Part shown: positions 1 through 4,210 of the stretch, one piece after another | Numbering within the stretch: position 1 is the stretch's first letter | How the letters are laid out: every line of letters begins with the position of its first letter | Origin: Caldora sp. SIO3E6 | Lineage (GTDB): Bacteria; Cyanobacteriota; Cyanobacteriia; Cyanobacteriales; Coleofasciculaceae | Reading direction: 5' to 3' | Assembly: GCA_010672185.1 (NCBI GenBank) | Contig: JAAHHL010000576.1 | Span: 1-5,324, forward strand | Length of the DNA stretch: 5,324 bases | Notes under the pieces: model-generated | What the model was told of the DNA's origin: nothing | Seen by the model: only the letters and a program-made list of their open reading frames with translations | The model's database searches: none | Program-made: the position numbers and the translations under genes

Positions 1-693
1 ATTCCCAGCGATAGTTCTGCTTATGAAGAATCCGCTGCTGCTATCCAACAATGGCGCAGGGATTGGTATCTAGCCGCTGCCCAATTTCAAGCTACAGAGC
101 AAGCATTTAATGAGGGAAGATGGCGAGATGTGCTAGAGGGAACACGTCAGACTCCCGATATTGCTGTTTGGCGCAAGAAAATGTTGCCATTGGTTCTGGT
201 AGCTATACCGAAACTTGAGGTAGAAGCCCAACAGTTGTTGCAACAGGTTTACCAGCTAGCAGCCCAGAATGATTTTACCGGAGCTCTTGCTCTGATCAAA
301 CAAATCCCTCCAGAAACACCAACAGGGGCCAAGCTTCAGCCGAAGCTTATTGAATATGAACAAAAGCAGCAGATTCAAGCGGAATATTTATTACAACAAG
401 CCTATAACCGAGCCCAGGTAAGAGATTTTCAGGGAGCTTTGCAGTATCTCTTACAAATTTCCCCAAATACCCCTACCTACTCCCAAGCTCAAGTCAAGAT
501 TGCTGAGTATAAACAGAAGCAAATTGTCAAAGAAAAAGTCGAAAGAAAAGCCAAATTGAGGAAGTTAGCTTTAAGGCAACAGCAAGGTTCTTCCAAGCTA
601 TTTGACTACCAGTCATATATCAGTAGCAGCGCTGAAGTAGTTTCTTCAGGGTTTAATCCTGGTGTTGTTTGGCAAGAGGTTACTTCTCAATAA
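1..693 (+). CDS. Partial hypothetical protein with three 51-residue helical repeats (3' end only)
   Basis: The reading frame is open from the first base to the TAA at 691-693, giving 230 residues. The GTG at 130 is an internal valine codon (residue 44), because similar coding sequence continues upstream of it, so the true start lies outside the window. The visible part holds three tandem repeats in an exact 51-residue register, about residues 25-75, 76-126 and 127-177. Each has a Gln/Ala-rich helix, an (R/D)(W/F)xxAL-like turn (residues 40-45, 91-96, 142-147) and a 'TP' turn before a second helix. This resembles a TPR-like or coiled-coil solenoid. A basic stretch (about 172-195) and a Ser-rich, non-repetitive tail follow. 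No catalytic motif or membrane segment is visible. Similar repeat proteins occur in cyanobacteria as proteins of unknown function; a scaffold role is only a guess. Its relation to the downstream island is unclear, since it lies on the other strand. Confidence 0.8.
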   Translation: MPSDSSAYEESAAAIQQWRRDWYLAAAQFQATEQAFNEGRWRDVLEGTRQTPDIAVWRKKMLPLVLVAIPKLEVEAQQLLQQVYQLAAQNDFTGALALIKQIPPETPTGAKLQPKLIEYEQKQQIQAEYLLQQAYNRAQVRDFQGALQYLLQISPNTPTYSQAQVKIAEYKQKQIVKEKVERKAKLRKLALRQQQGSSKLFDYQSYISSSAEVVSSGFNPGVVWQEVTSQ

Positions 694-836
694 TGTTATA
701 GCAGTCGCCAAGGCGGTTAGGAAAACGCCAAATGCAGCAAACCTTTACCAGTCAATCTTTTACCTTCTGCCTTCTGCCTAGCCTGCGGCAACGGCTTTGC
801 CGAACTGCCCTCTGCCTTTTGCTATATATTGTTGGT
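694..836. other. Intergenic stretch with short repeats and a hairpin
   Basis: No gene is seen here. It holds a small CGCC-AA-GGCG hairpin (706-715), a tandem CTTCTGC run (764-777) of a kind common between cyanobacterial genes, and a 6-bp stem CGGCAA/TTGCCG (786-791 with 797-802). No T-run follows either hairpin closely, so a classical terminator for the upstream gene is not supported. The segment ends where a short coding-like remnant begins near 837. Confidence 0.5.
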
Positions 837-890
837 GCTAACCCGACTAAAAAACAATTAATCCGTCAGTTCATTCAGGAGAACGAGTGA
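837..890 (+). pseudogene. C-terminal remnant of an unidentified small protein
   Basis: The frame from about 837 reads ANPTKKQLIRQFIQENE and then TGA at 888-890. That stop overlaps the ATG of the next remnant as TGATG, a typical operon junction. No plausible start codon of its own is visible near NPTKK. The preceding bases look like intergenic repeat sequence, so the 5' part appears to have been replaced. It could also be a chance open frame; the charged, helix-like composition and the TGATG junction are the only support. No function is assigned. Confidence 0.25.
877..881 (+). promoter_or_regulatory. Ribosome binding site for the MPKRIKLMADY remnant
   Basis: AGGAG lies 8 bases before the ATG at 890, an ideal Shine-Dalgarno arrangement. 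It supports 890 as a genuine ancestral start codon even though the gene is broken. Confidence 0.45.
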
Positions 891-973
891 TGCCCAAAAG
901 AATTAAGCTGATGGCTGATTACAATGTCGAAAAAGAAAATGAGAAACAAGTCAGCTTCACTTATCTTATTTAA
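890..973 (+). pseudogene. N-terminal remnant of a cyanobacterial 'IKLMADY' hypothetical protein
   Basis: The ATG at 890 begins a 27-codon frame starting MPKRIKLMADYN. I recall the segment IKLMADY as the opening of a conserved cyanobacterial protein of unknown function that normally continues with Cys-Tyr-Pro-Leu-Trp and runs to roughly 100 residues. Here the match ends after the DY, and 16 unrelated residues lead to a TAA at 971-973. This looks like a 5' stub left by a deletion or rearrangement; the broken end faces the truncated PIN gene on the other strand. The family assignment rests on a short match from memory and is tentative. Confidence 0.4.
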
Positions 974-991
974 TCTACAAGTCTAAATTGT

Positions 992-999
992 GCGATCGC
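992..999. repeat. HIP1 octamer GCGATCGC (one of six in the window)
   Basis: GCGATCGC occurs at 992-999, 1364-1371, 3941-3948, 4911-4918, 4995-5002 and 5091-5098. The octamer is strongly over-represented in many cyanobacterial genomes. Three copies are between genes and three lie inside the Uma2 gene, two of them in its internal 84-bp tandem repeat. It is the main evidence for a cyanobacterial host. Confidence 0.9.
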
Positions 1000-1057
1000 T
1001 TACCTTGTGTTCTACAAAGTTTTTTGCTAGTATTTATATAATGGGATAACTTTGCGC

Positions 1058-1144
1058 CTATAAATACAATTCTCTGATGATGGGGTGTCCAATTTGACTC
1101 AATGGGTTGGTATCGAGCAAAATAACTTTGTTCCTCTGAGTCAT
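1058..1144 (-). pseudogene. Truncated PIN-domain toxin (VapC-like), N-terminal stub
   Basis: An ATG at 1144-1142 overlaps the antitoxin stop as ATGA and starts a 28-residue frame that ends in TAG at 1058-1060. The segment VILLDTNPLSQIGHP (about residues 7-21) matches the first strand and first conserved Asp of cyanobacterial PIN-like proteins (hydrophobic run, LLD, NPL, HP). A complete PIN domain is about 130-170 residues with three or four acidic metal-binding residues; only the first can be present here (Asp11). No continuation of the domain is seen in other frames down to about 960, so the rest seems deleted rather than only frameshifted. The product could not be an active ribonuclease. 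Confidence 0.6.
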
Positions 1145-1302
1145 ATACGGTTTTGATTGAGCGCTGCTTCAATCTGAGGATATGTTTCTTCGTCATATCC
1201 AGATTCATCAGCCATCCAAGATTCAACAAGTTCTATAACATCCTTAAGGGATTCATCTTCTATGTTAGTAGTATCTCTATGGTTATCAGAATTACTGTCC
1301 AT
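1141..1302 (-). CDS. Small antitoxin-like protein (53 aa) upstream of a PIN stub
   Basis: The ATG at 1302-1300 opens a 53-residue acidic protein ending in TGA at 1141-1143. The core ESWMADESGYDEETYP (about residues 27-42) matches a small, conserved cyanobacterial family that I recall as lying directly upstream of PIN-domain genes. Here it overlaps a PIN-domain start by 4 bases (ATGA), as expected for a coupled antitoxin/toxin pair. By analogy it would bind and neutralise the PIN ribonuclease and may autoregulate. No recognisable DNA-binding motif is seen. With the toxin reduced to 28 residues, this is probably an orphan. No good ribosome binding site precedes the ATG; the start was chosen because it leaves a compact protein of normal family length. 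Confidence 0.6.
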   Translation of the reverse strand: MDSNSDNHRDTTNIEDESLKDVIELVESWMADESGYDEETYPQIEAALNQNRI

Positions 1303-1320
1303 GATCAAGTTGTTTGACGC

Positions 1321-1326
1321 ATTGTA
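1321..1326 (-). promoter_or_regulatory. Possible -10 element upstream of the 53-aa antitoxin gene
   Basis: On the - strand the hexamer TACAAT lies 18 bases before the ATG at 1302. No convincing -35 hexamer is seen at 16-18 bases. The leader would be only about 10 bases. Weak support. Confidence 0.25.
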
Positions 1327-1391
1327 CCTCTATTATTCCTTAAACTAGCCTTGATTGGGGCTAGCGATCGCACTAGTCTAGTTGGTAGAGC

Positions 1392-1559
1392 TCACATCTG
1401 TGGAACTGGCATCTTGCCAGTAGTCAAAATTATGACTTGATGGAGACTACCACGTTCATTAACAATATTTGGAGATTTCTCAAATCCGTTTACAATCTGG
1501 CAATTAGCATCATCTTCTGGCAACACCAGAAGGTGCGGTTGATACTTGTTGATTCTCAT
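1392..1559 (-). pseudogene. Truncated partner of the ATPase ('PEDDAN' protein, possibly TOPRIM-like)
   Basis: The ATG at 1559-1557 overlaps the ATPase stop as ATGA. The frame runs 55 codons to TGA at 1392-1394. About the first 36 residues look native: HLLVLPEDDANCQIVNGF (residues 9-26) recalls a cyanobacterial protein family that I associate with this position, directly after such ATPases. The pattern of a hydrophobic strand, then E-D-D and a helix, resembles the glutamate motif of TOPRIM-type domains (for example OLD or DUF4435 proteins); this assignment is inferred. From about residue 37 on, the frame reads through a three-hairpin intergenic repeat (1400-1453) and ends just past it, so the original C-terminus is missing. 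A full-length relative would be expected to be around 200 residues. The product is probably inactive. Confidence 0.6.
1400..1453. repeat. Three-hairpin intergenic repeat, copy 1, second hairpin deleted
   Basis: The segment starts GTGGAACTGGCATCTTGCCA like the copy at 3107 and stays clearly alignable for about 50 bases. It has the 7-bp stem ACTGGCA/TGCCAGT (1405-1411 with 1415-1421). The second stem of the full copy (AACAGGCT/AGCCTGTT) is missing, but the outer GTGG (1400-1403) and CCAC (1450-1453) remain, consistent with an internal deletion of that arm. Similarity with the second copy may begin a few bases earlier, at 1396. The end at 1453 coincides with the point where the PEDDAN gene stops resembling its family. 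Confidence 0.7.
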
Positions 1560-2659
1560 AATTCTATATCACCCAAGATTAAGGTATTTATGAGATTGCC
1601 ATTAATAATTATCTCACTGAGCAATCTCACTAAAGTTGGTTCTAGATGACTTTTGCGATCGAGTACAAAAGTATTTTCATCGGAGAACTTGCGGATTGCT
1701 TCTTCATTATGAGAAGTTGCTAAAATTTGACCACTATTATTAAACGAGCGTCGTAATGATTTAACGAAATATCCAACTTCTGACAACGAGAGGTAGTTAT
1801 CAGGCTCGTCCCAAAAACAAAAAAGTGAACTATAGTACTTATTGGCAGCTACGACAACAGCACCAAGAAAGAAACATTTTTCTCCATCAGATAAGTCTTG
1901 AAAGTCAATCGGCAAATAAGTATTGTTTTGTTCAAATTGAACAATCATGTTTTTGACGCCTTTGCTGATCAATTCGTTCTGGATATCGCTAATATCAGGC
2001 ATCACTGCTTGTAGGTATTTGTCAACTTCTCTGTAGGCAGCGGGATAGCGACTTAGTAATCCAGAAAACCATTCCCCAAAGTTTGAACCGTCTCGCTTTA
2101 GTTCCAAATTTTCACCATTGGACTCTCCATTCATTAGGCTTGGAATAGGGGCTAGAATGATCATGCGTGCCAGCCAAGTCTTGAAAATATGAAGCGGATC
2201 TGTTTCTGATTGCACCTGAATCACTGGAAGGGCAACAAGATGCCAATCCACCAAAAACTGAGCTTCTCGATTTTGTGAACCTAGGGTAACTTGGGCTTCT
2301 GTTCGAGAGTAAATTGGTTCTCCTGCAACTAACAGTTGCTCTTCAAATACTCGAAGTTCTCTAAAACTTTCTGGCAACTCTAAGGCGAGGGTATATTTGT
2401 ACAACTTCTCGTCAAGTAATACTTCTATTTCAAATCGGAGCGGAACATCAGACCTTCTAAAGGCAAAGTCTTTTAATTGAACCAGCTGCCTAACTCTATT
2501 GATACCTCGACCAATGCTCTGAAGTACCTCTAATGCACTTGCGATCGTTGATTTACCAGTACCATTTTTGCCAATTAAAAGTGCAGATGACATTCCCTTT
2601 AGGGACAGTTCAAAGTTTTCCAGACACCTGAAGTTATGTACATAAAGTCTTTGGAGCAT
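1556..2659 (-). CDS. ABC-class (SMC/OLD/RecF-like) ATPase, AAA_21-type, likely defence system component
   Basis: This cytoplasmic ATPase of about 367 residues has all core ABC ATPase motifs. Numbering from the TTG at 2665: the N-terminal strand LQRLYVHNFRCLENFEL (4-20), Walker A GKNGTGKST (32-40), signature LSDGEK (258-263), Walker B LFCFWDEP (281-288) with catalytic Glu287, and the H-loop TSH (His319). The insert between Walker A and the signature is about 220 residues with no long heptad coiled coil, so it resembles the compact AAA_15/AAA_21 ATPases of OLD- and PARIS-like systems rather than SMC or Rad50. It overlaps the PEDDAN gene by ATGA, implying coupled expression. I chose the ATG at 2659; the in-frame TTG six bases upstream is an alternative, and neither has a good ribosome binding site. 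The gene itself looks intact. ATP-driven sensing or regulation of an effector encoded by the partner is inferred. An orphan housekeeping ATPase is less likely. Confidence 0.85.
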   Translation of the reverse strand: MLQRLYVHNFRCLENFELSLKGMSSALLIGKNGTGKSTIASALEVLQSIGRGINRVRQLVQLKDFAFRRSDVPLRFEIEVLLDEKLYKYTLALELPESFRELRVFEEQLLVAGEPIYSRTEAQVTLGSQNREAQFLVDWHLVALPVIQVQSETDPLHIFKTWLARMIILAPIPSLMNGESNGENLELKRDGSNFGEWFSGLLSRYPAAYREVDKYLQAVMPDISDIQNELISKGVKNMIVQFEQNNTYLPIDFQDLSDGEKCFFLGAVVVAANKYYSSLFCFWDEPDNYLSLSEVGYFVKSLRRSFNNSGQILATSHNEEAIRKFSDENTFVLDRKSHLEPTLVRLLSEIIINGNLINTLILGDIEL

Positions 2660-2716
2660 AGCCAAGCGATTCCGAGGAGCAAAAAGTGAAGTAATGTTGA
2701 GGCAACCTACTGAACC

Positions 2717-2722
2717 AGTATA
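2717..2722 (-). promoter_or_regulatory. Possible -10 element upstream of the ATPase gene
   Basis: TATACT on the - strand lies about 57 bases before the ATPase ATG and matches the -10 consensus at five of six positions. The best upstream -35-like hexamer (TGACTT) is about 19 bases away, which is long. It might give the ATPase its own transcript, separate from the DUF433 gene. Weak. Confidence 0.2.
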
Positions 2723-2774
2723 AACGATATTACTTCTGATGAAGTCAGTCTTCAGTGTTAGTCTCCACTGATTT

Positions 2775-2849
2775 CTACCAGTACTTCAATGTATTTGTAA
2801 TCCAGTTTACGATTGCAGGAGACAGGTGTGCATCTACCCAAATTGTCAT
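2775..2849 (-). pseudogene. Truncated DUF5615 (PIN-like) toxin, N-terminal stub
   Basis: The ATG at 2849-2847 overlaps the DUF433 stop as ATGA. The frame gives 24 residues and then TAG (2775-2777). MTIWVDAHLSPAIVNWI is the typical start of cyanobacterial DUF5615 proteins: a short strand, the conserved Asp6 of the PIN-like active site, LSP and the first helix. After the first helix the similarity ends, and I found no clear continuation in other frames before the ATPase start at 2659. Full-length members have about 110-120 residues. The toxin is therefore lost or reduced to a stub while its antitoxin gene remains. Confidence 0.65.
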
Positions 2850-3076
2850 GCTACTAAAACTGGGTGATTAAGTTTCCGGGAGGCATATAAAAGAGATGCC
2901 TTGAGATCGTCCGCTTCAAGATCAGGCATTTCTTCCAGAATTTCTCTTGCACTTAGACCTGCTGCAAATAGATCTAGTACATCTGATACCCGGATTCTCA
3001 TCCCTCGGATACAAGGACGACCACAACACTGTTTAGGATTAACTGTAATTCTTGCCGCCAGTAGTTCCGAGTTCAT
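2846..3076 (-). CDS. DUF433-family antitoxin (VapB-like)
   Basis: This 76-residue protein shows the DUF433 hallmarks: RITVNPKQCCGRPCIRGMRI (residues 9-28; usually written as ItvnpxxchGkPxIrGtRi), then VSDVLDLFAAGLSAREILEEMP (30-51) and a last helix with LxASLLYASRKL (58-69). The second half fits a small helix-turn-helix used for dimerisation or DNA binding. DUF433 proteins are usually encoded immediately before DUF5615 PIN-like toxins and act as the antitoxin; here the next gene is a DUF5615 stub with an ATGA overlap. Length is normal and the frame is intact. The ATG at 3076 has no clear ribosome binding site, but it gives the usual short N-terminus. Without an active cognate toxin it is probably an orphan, unless it neutralises a toxin elsewhere in the genome. 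Confidence 0.85.
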   Translation of the reverse strand: MNSELLAARITVNPKQCCGRPCIRGMRIRVSDVLDLFAAGLSAREILEEMPDLEADDLKASLLYASRKLNHPVLVA

Positions 3077-3102
3077 GTTTTAAGTTTAATCTGAAAGTGA
3101 GG

Positions 3103-3177
3103 ATATGTGGAACTGGCATCTTGCCAGTGGTCAAAACTATAATCTGATGAAGATAACAGGCTAGAAGCCTGTTCCAC
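3103..3177. repeat. Three-hairpin intergenic repeat, copy 2, complete
   Basis: Outer arms GTGGAAC (3107-3113) and GTTCCAC (3171-3177) are inverted repeats. Between them are two perfect hairpins: ACTGGCA-TCT-TGCCAGT (3112-3128) and AACAGGCT-AGA-AGCCTGTT (3155-3173). The whole unit can fold as a three-way junction. I recall similar 'TGGCATCTTGCCAG ... GGCTAGAAGCC' units as dispersed repeats in cyanobacterial genomes. It lies between the DUF433 gene and the DUF5615 pseudogene, and the pseudogene stops resembling its family within a few bases of the repeat end. Confidence 0.75.
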
Positions 3178-3431
3178 GCAGCTTTGATTGAGCGACTTCC
3201 CTTCACACAGTAAACAACTCCACAATGCTAAAAACCAGAGTTGTGTAATTTCAAAAAATCACTGTCCTGAGTAAACATCACTCGTCCCTAGCTGTAAGCA
3301 AATCTTAATTGTTCTTCATCCGAAGAGGATATTAAGCCTGTCTGTGCAGTAGTTGTAACGTCAATATTCCTCCGTCTCAACCCGTCAGCGATGGCATTGT
3401 TGACATTTTCATCCAAACCGTATTTTGTCTA
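3178..3431 (-). pseudogene. DUF5615 (PIN-like) toxin pseudogene with in-frame stops
   Basis: Reading the - strand down from 3428 gives a recognisable DUF5615 protein in one frame: TKYGLDENVNNAIADGLRRR, a DVTTTAQTGL segment, SDEEQLRFAYS, then stop, GRVMFTQDSDFLKLHNSGF, stop, and HCGVVYCVKGSRSIK. The conserved acidic positions of the PIN-like fold (DEN, SDEEQL, TQDSDF) are all readable. TAG codons interrupt it at 3288-3290 and 3228-3230. A third TAG (3429-3431) stands where an initiator before Thr-Lys-Tyr would be expected. The last residues merge into the three-hairpin repeat at 3177, so the extreme C-terminus is also lost. Three stops without frameshifts suggest decay by point mutation. It differs from the other DUF5615 stub (DEN versus WVDAHLSP type), so it is not a duplicate of it. 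Confidence 0.8.
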
Positions 3432-3456
3432 CGCCACTCCAATCGTCTGCATTCAT

Positions 3457-3504
3457 TCAGATCGAGAGATTTGGCTCGAAAGCAATCTGGGAAAACTTCT
3501 TCAT
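3457..3504 (-). pseudogene. Fifteen-codon remnant coupled to the RelE-like gene
   Basis: The ATG at 3504-3502 overlaps the stop of the RelE-like gene as ATGA. It encodes MKKFSQIAFEPNLSI and then TGA at 3457-3459. I do not recognise the sequence. Its position is where a coupled antitoxin would be expected when the toxin gene comes first (HigBA-type order), so it may be the stub of such an antitoxin. It is too short to judge and could be chance. Confidence 0.3.
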
Positions 3505-3821
3505 CGAACTGCCTGCTGCTGTAGTTTTTGCTCTTTCCCAAAGTAGTAATCGACCATTTCCCGATTAAAGATATCTAGGATCTCGATTTCATTCCCTGCT
3601 TCAACCCCAAAAATTAAACCAAATGTGGAAGTGGCATAGAGGCGATAAAGTTGCTGCTCAGTTTCCAGCCGCTTCATTCCCTCTGTGAGCGGTTTGTCTA
3701 GAGAAAAGCTCTCCAGAGAATGAATGGCTTGCATGACTGCTTCTTTTTCAGATTCTGACAAAGTATCCAGACCAAAAAAGACTCGACGATGGAGTTTTAT
3801 GGTGTTGGCATTTGTATTCAT
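3501..3821 (-). CDS. RelE/ParE-superfamily-like toxin (putative)
   Basis: This is a 106-residue protein of typical RelE/ParE size. The visible pattern fits that fold: an N-terminal helix region with GLDTLSESEKEAVMQAIHSL (residues 17-36), a linker ending in KRLE (50-53), then strands in QLYRLYATSTFGLIFGVE (57-74) and a final strand EIEILDIFNRE (78-88). The Tyr/Arg pair in LYRLY and the Arg in FNRE sit where RelE-like proteins often carry mRNA-binding or catalytic residues. The match is structural and by eye, so a non-toxin relative is possible. A good -10 element lies upstream and there is no gene between, so it is first in its transcript. The ATGA-linked frame that follows is only 15 codons. 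If this is a toxin, it lacks a visible antitoxin here; it may be inactive or controlled from elsewhere. The Lys/Gln-rich tail (96-106) is not part of the fold. Confidence 0.5.
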   Translation of the reverse strand: MNTNANTIKLHRRVFFGLDTLSESEKEAVMQAIHSLESFSLDKPLTEGMKRLETEQQLYRLYATSTFGLIFGVEAGNEIEILDIFNREMVDYYFGKEQKLQQQAVR

Positions 3822-3872
3822 AACTCAAAATTGTCTAGATTGACCGAAATTTTTGAGTAAAACTTACTTTCT

Positions 3873-3878
3873 ATTATA
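3873..3878 (-). promoter_or_regulatory. Promoter -10 element of the RelE-like gene
   Basis: A perfect TATAAT lies on the - strand about 51 bases before the ATG at 3821, giving a leader of roughly 45 bases. At 17 bases upstream the -35 position reads TTTTTG (3896-3901), a poor match within a T-run. No strong ribosome binding site precedes the ATG. Confidence 0.4.
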
Positions 3879-3971
3879 TCCGACATTCCGCACTACAAAA
3901 AAAGACATCGGTAGGGTTGTAAACTATGTATATTGGCATTGCGATCGCCAACTCTTAGAGAGGGTGCGCCC

Positions 3972-4168
3972 ATTGGTGACAAGTTAAGGTAAAGATGTCG
4001 TTGTCAAGGGAGCGGAGGAGCGGAGGAGCAGAGGAGCGGAGGAGCGGAGGAAGAAGAATACAATTTTCCTTAACCCTTGGGTATTTCCATATATAGGGTC
4101 TTTTTTAGCCCCCAAACACCATATATGGGAGTTGACAAAATGCACCACCCTTTAACTTGTCACCATTG
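3972..4168. mobile_element. MITE-like element, left copy, with possible 10-bp target duplication
   Basis: This non-coding element of about 197 bp has terminal inverted repeats. TGGTGACAAGTTAA (3974-3987) is matched by its complement at 4152-4165, and after a 13-base divergent spacer at both ends the TTGTCAA motif appears again (4001-4007 and, complemented, 4132-4138), giving imperfect termini of about 34 bp. The same 10 bases, GGGTGCGCCC, stand directly on both sides (3962-3971 and 4169-4178), like a target-site duplication. Inside are an AGCGGAGG tandem array and a self-complementary CCATATATGG (4119-4128). There is no transposase frame, so it would depend on an enzyme supplied elsewhere. 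A second copy in opposite orientation begins at 5198. A chance repeat is unlikely given the second copy. Confidence 0.7.
4011..4050 (+). repeat. Tandem array of AGCGGAGG, five units
   Basis: Five head-to-tail 8-bp units run from 4011 to 4050; only the third differs (AGCAGAGG). The array lies inside the left MITE-like copy, and the matching array of the right copy is cut off by the window end. Copy number in such arrays is usually variable. Neither strand has an open frame across it that would be worth calling a gene. Confidence 0.85.
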
Positions 4169-4210
4169 GGGTGCGCCCTACCACCTAACACTAATACCTA
4201 ACACCCAATC

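Noticed and set aside
130..132. GTG at 130 as the start of the repeat protein
   Set aside because: Upstream sequence in the same frame is open to the window edge and contains the rest of the first 51-residue repeat, so this is an internal valine codon.
786..802. Hairpin after the repeat-protein gene as a terminator
   Set aside because: The stem is only 6 bp and is not followed by a T-run; it also lies about 90 bases after the stop codon.
975..1229. 84-codon reading frame on the - strand
   Set aside because: It overlaps the better supported 53-residue antitoxin and PIN stub in another frame, and its translation shows no family-like pattern.
1437..1649. 70-codon reading frame on the + strand
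   Set aside because: It runs antisense to the ATPase 3' end and the PEDDAN remnant and starts in the three-hairpin repeat; no recognisable motif.
2660..2665. TTG at 2665 as the start of the ATPase gene
   Set aside because: The ATG two codons later gives the usual short N-terminus before the first strand. Neither start has a clear ribosome binding site, so TTG remains possible but is second choice.
2901..3083. 60-codon reading frame on the + strand
   Set aside because: It is antisense to the DUF433 gene, with a Ser/Arg-rich composition typical of a shadow frame.
1152..3192. Shared 12-mer TTTGATTGAGCG near 1152 and 3182
   Set aside because: It lies in different reading contexts with no extended similarity; one such match is expected by chance in about 5 kb.
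4011..4050. AGCGGAGG array as a CRISPR or iteron array
   Set aside because: The units are contiguous 8-mers without spacers and lie inside a MITE-like repeat; there is no replication gene or cas gene nearby.
4132..4137. TTGACA in the left MITE-like element as a promoter for Uma2
   Set aside because: A perfect -35 hexamer, but at 16-18 bases downstream there is no -10-like sequence (ACTTGT at 17 bases).
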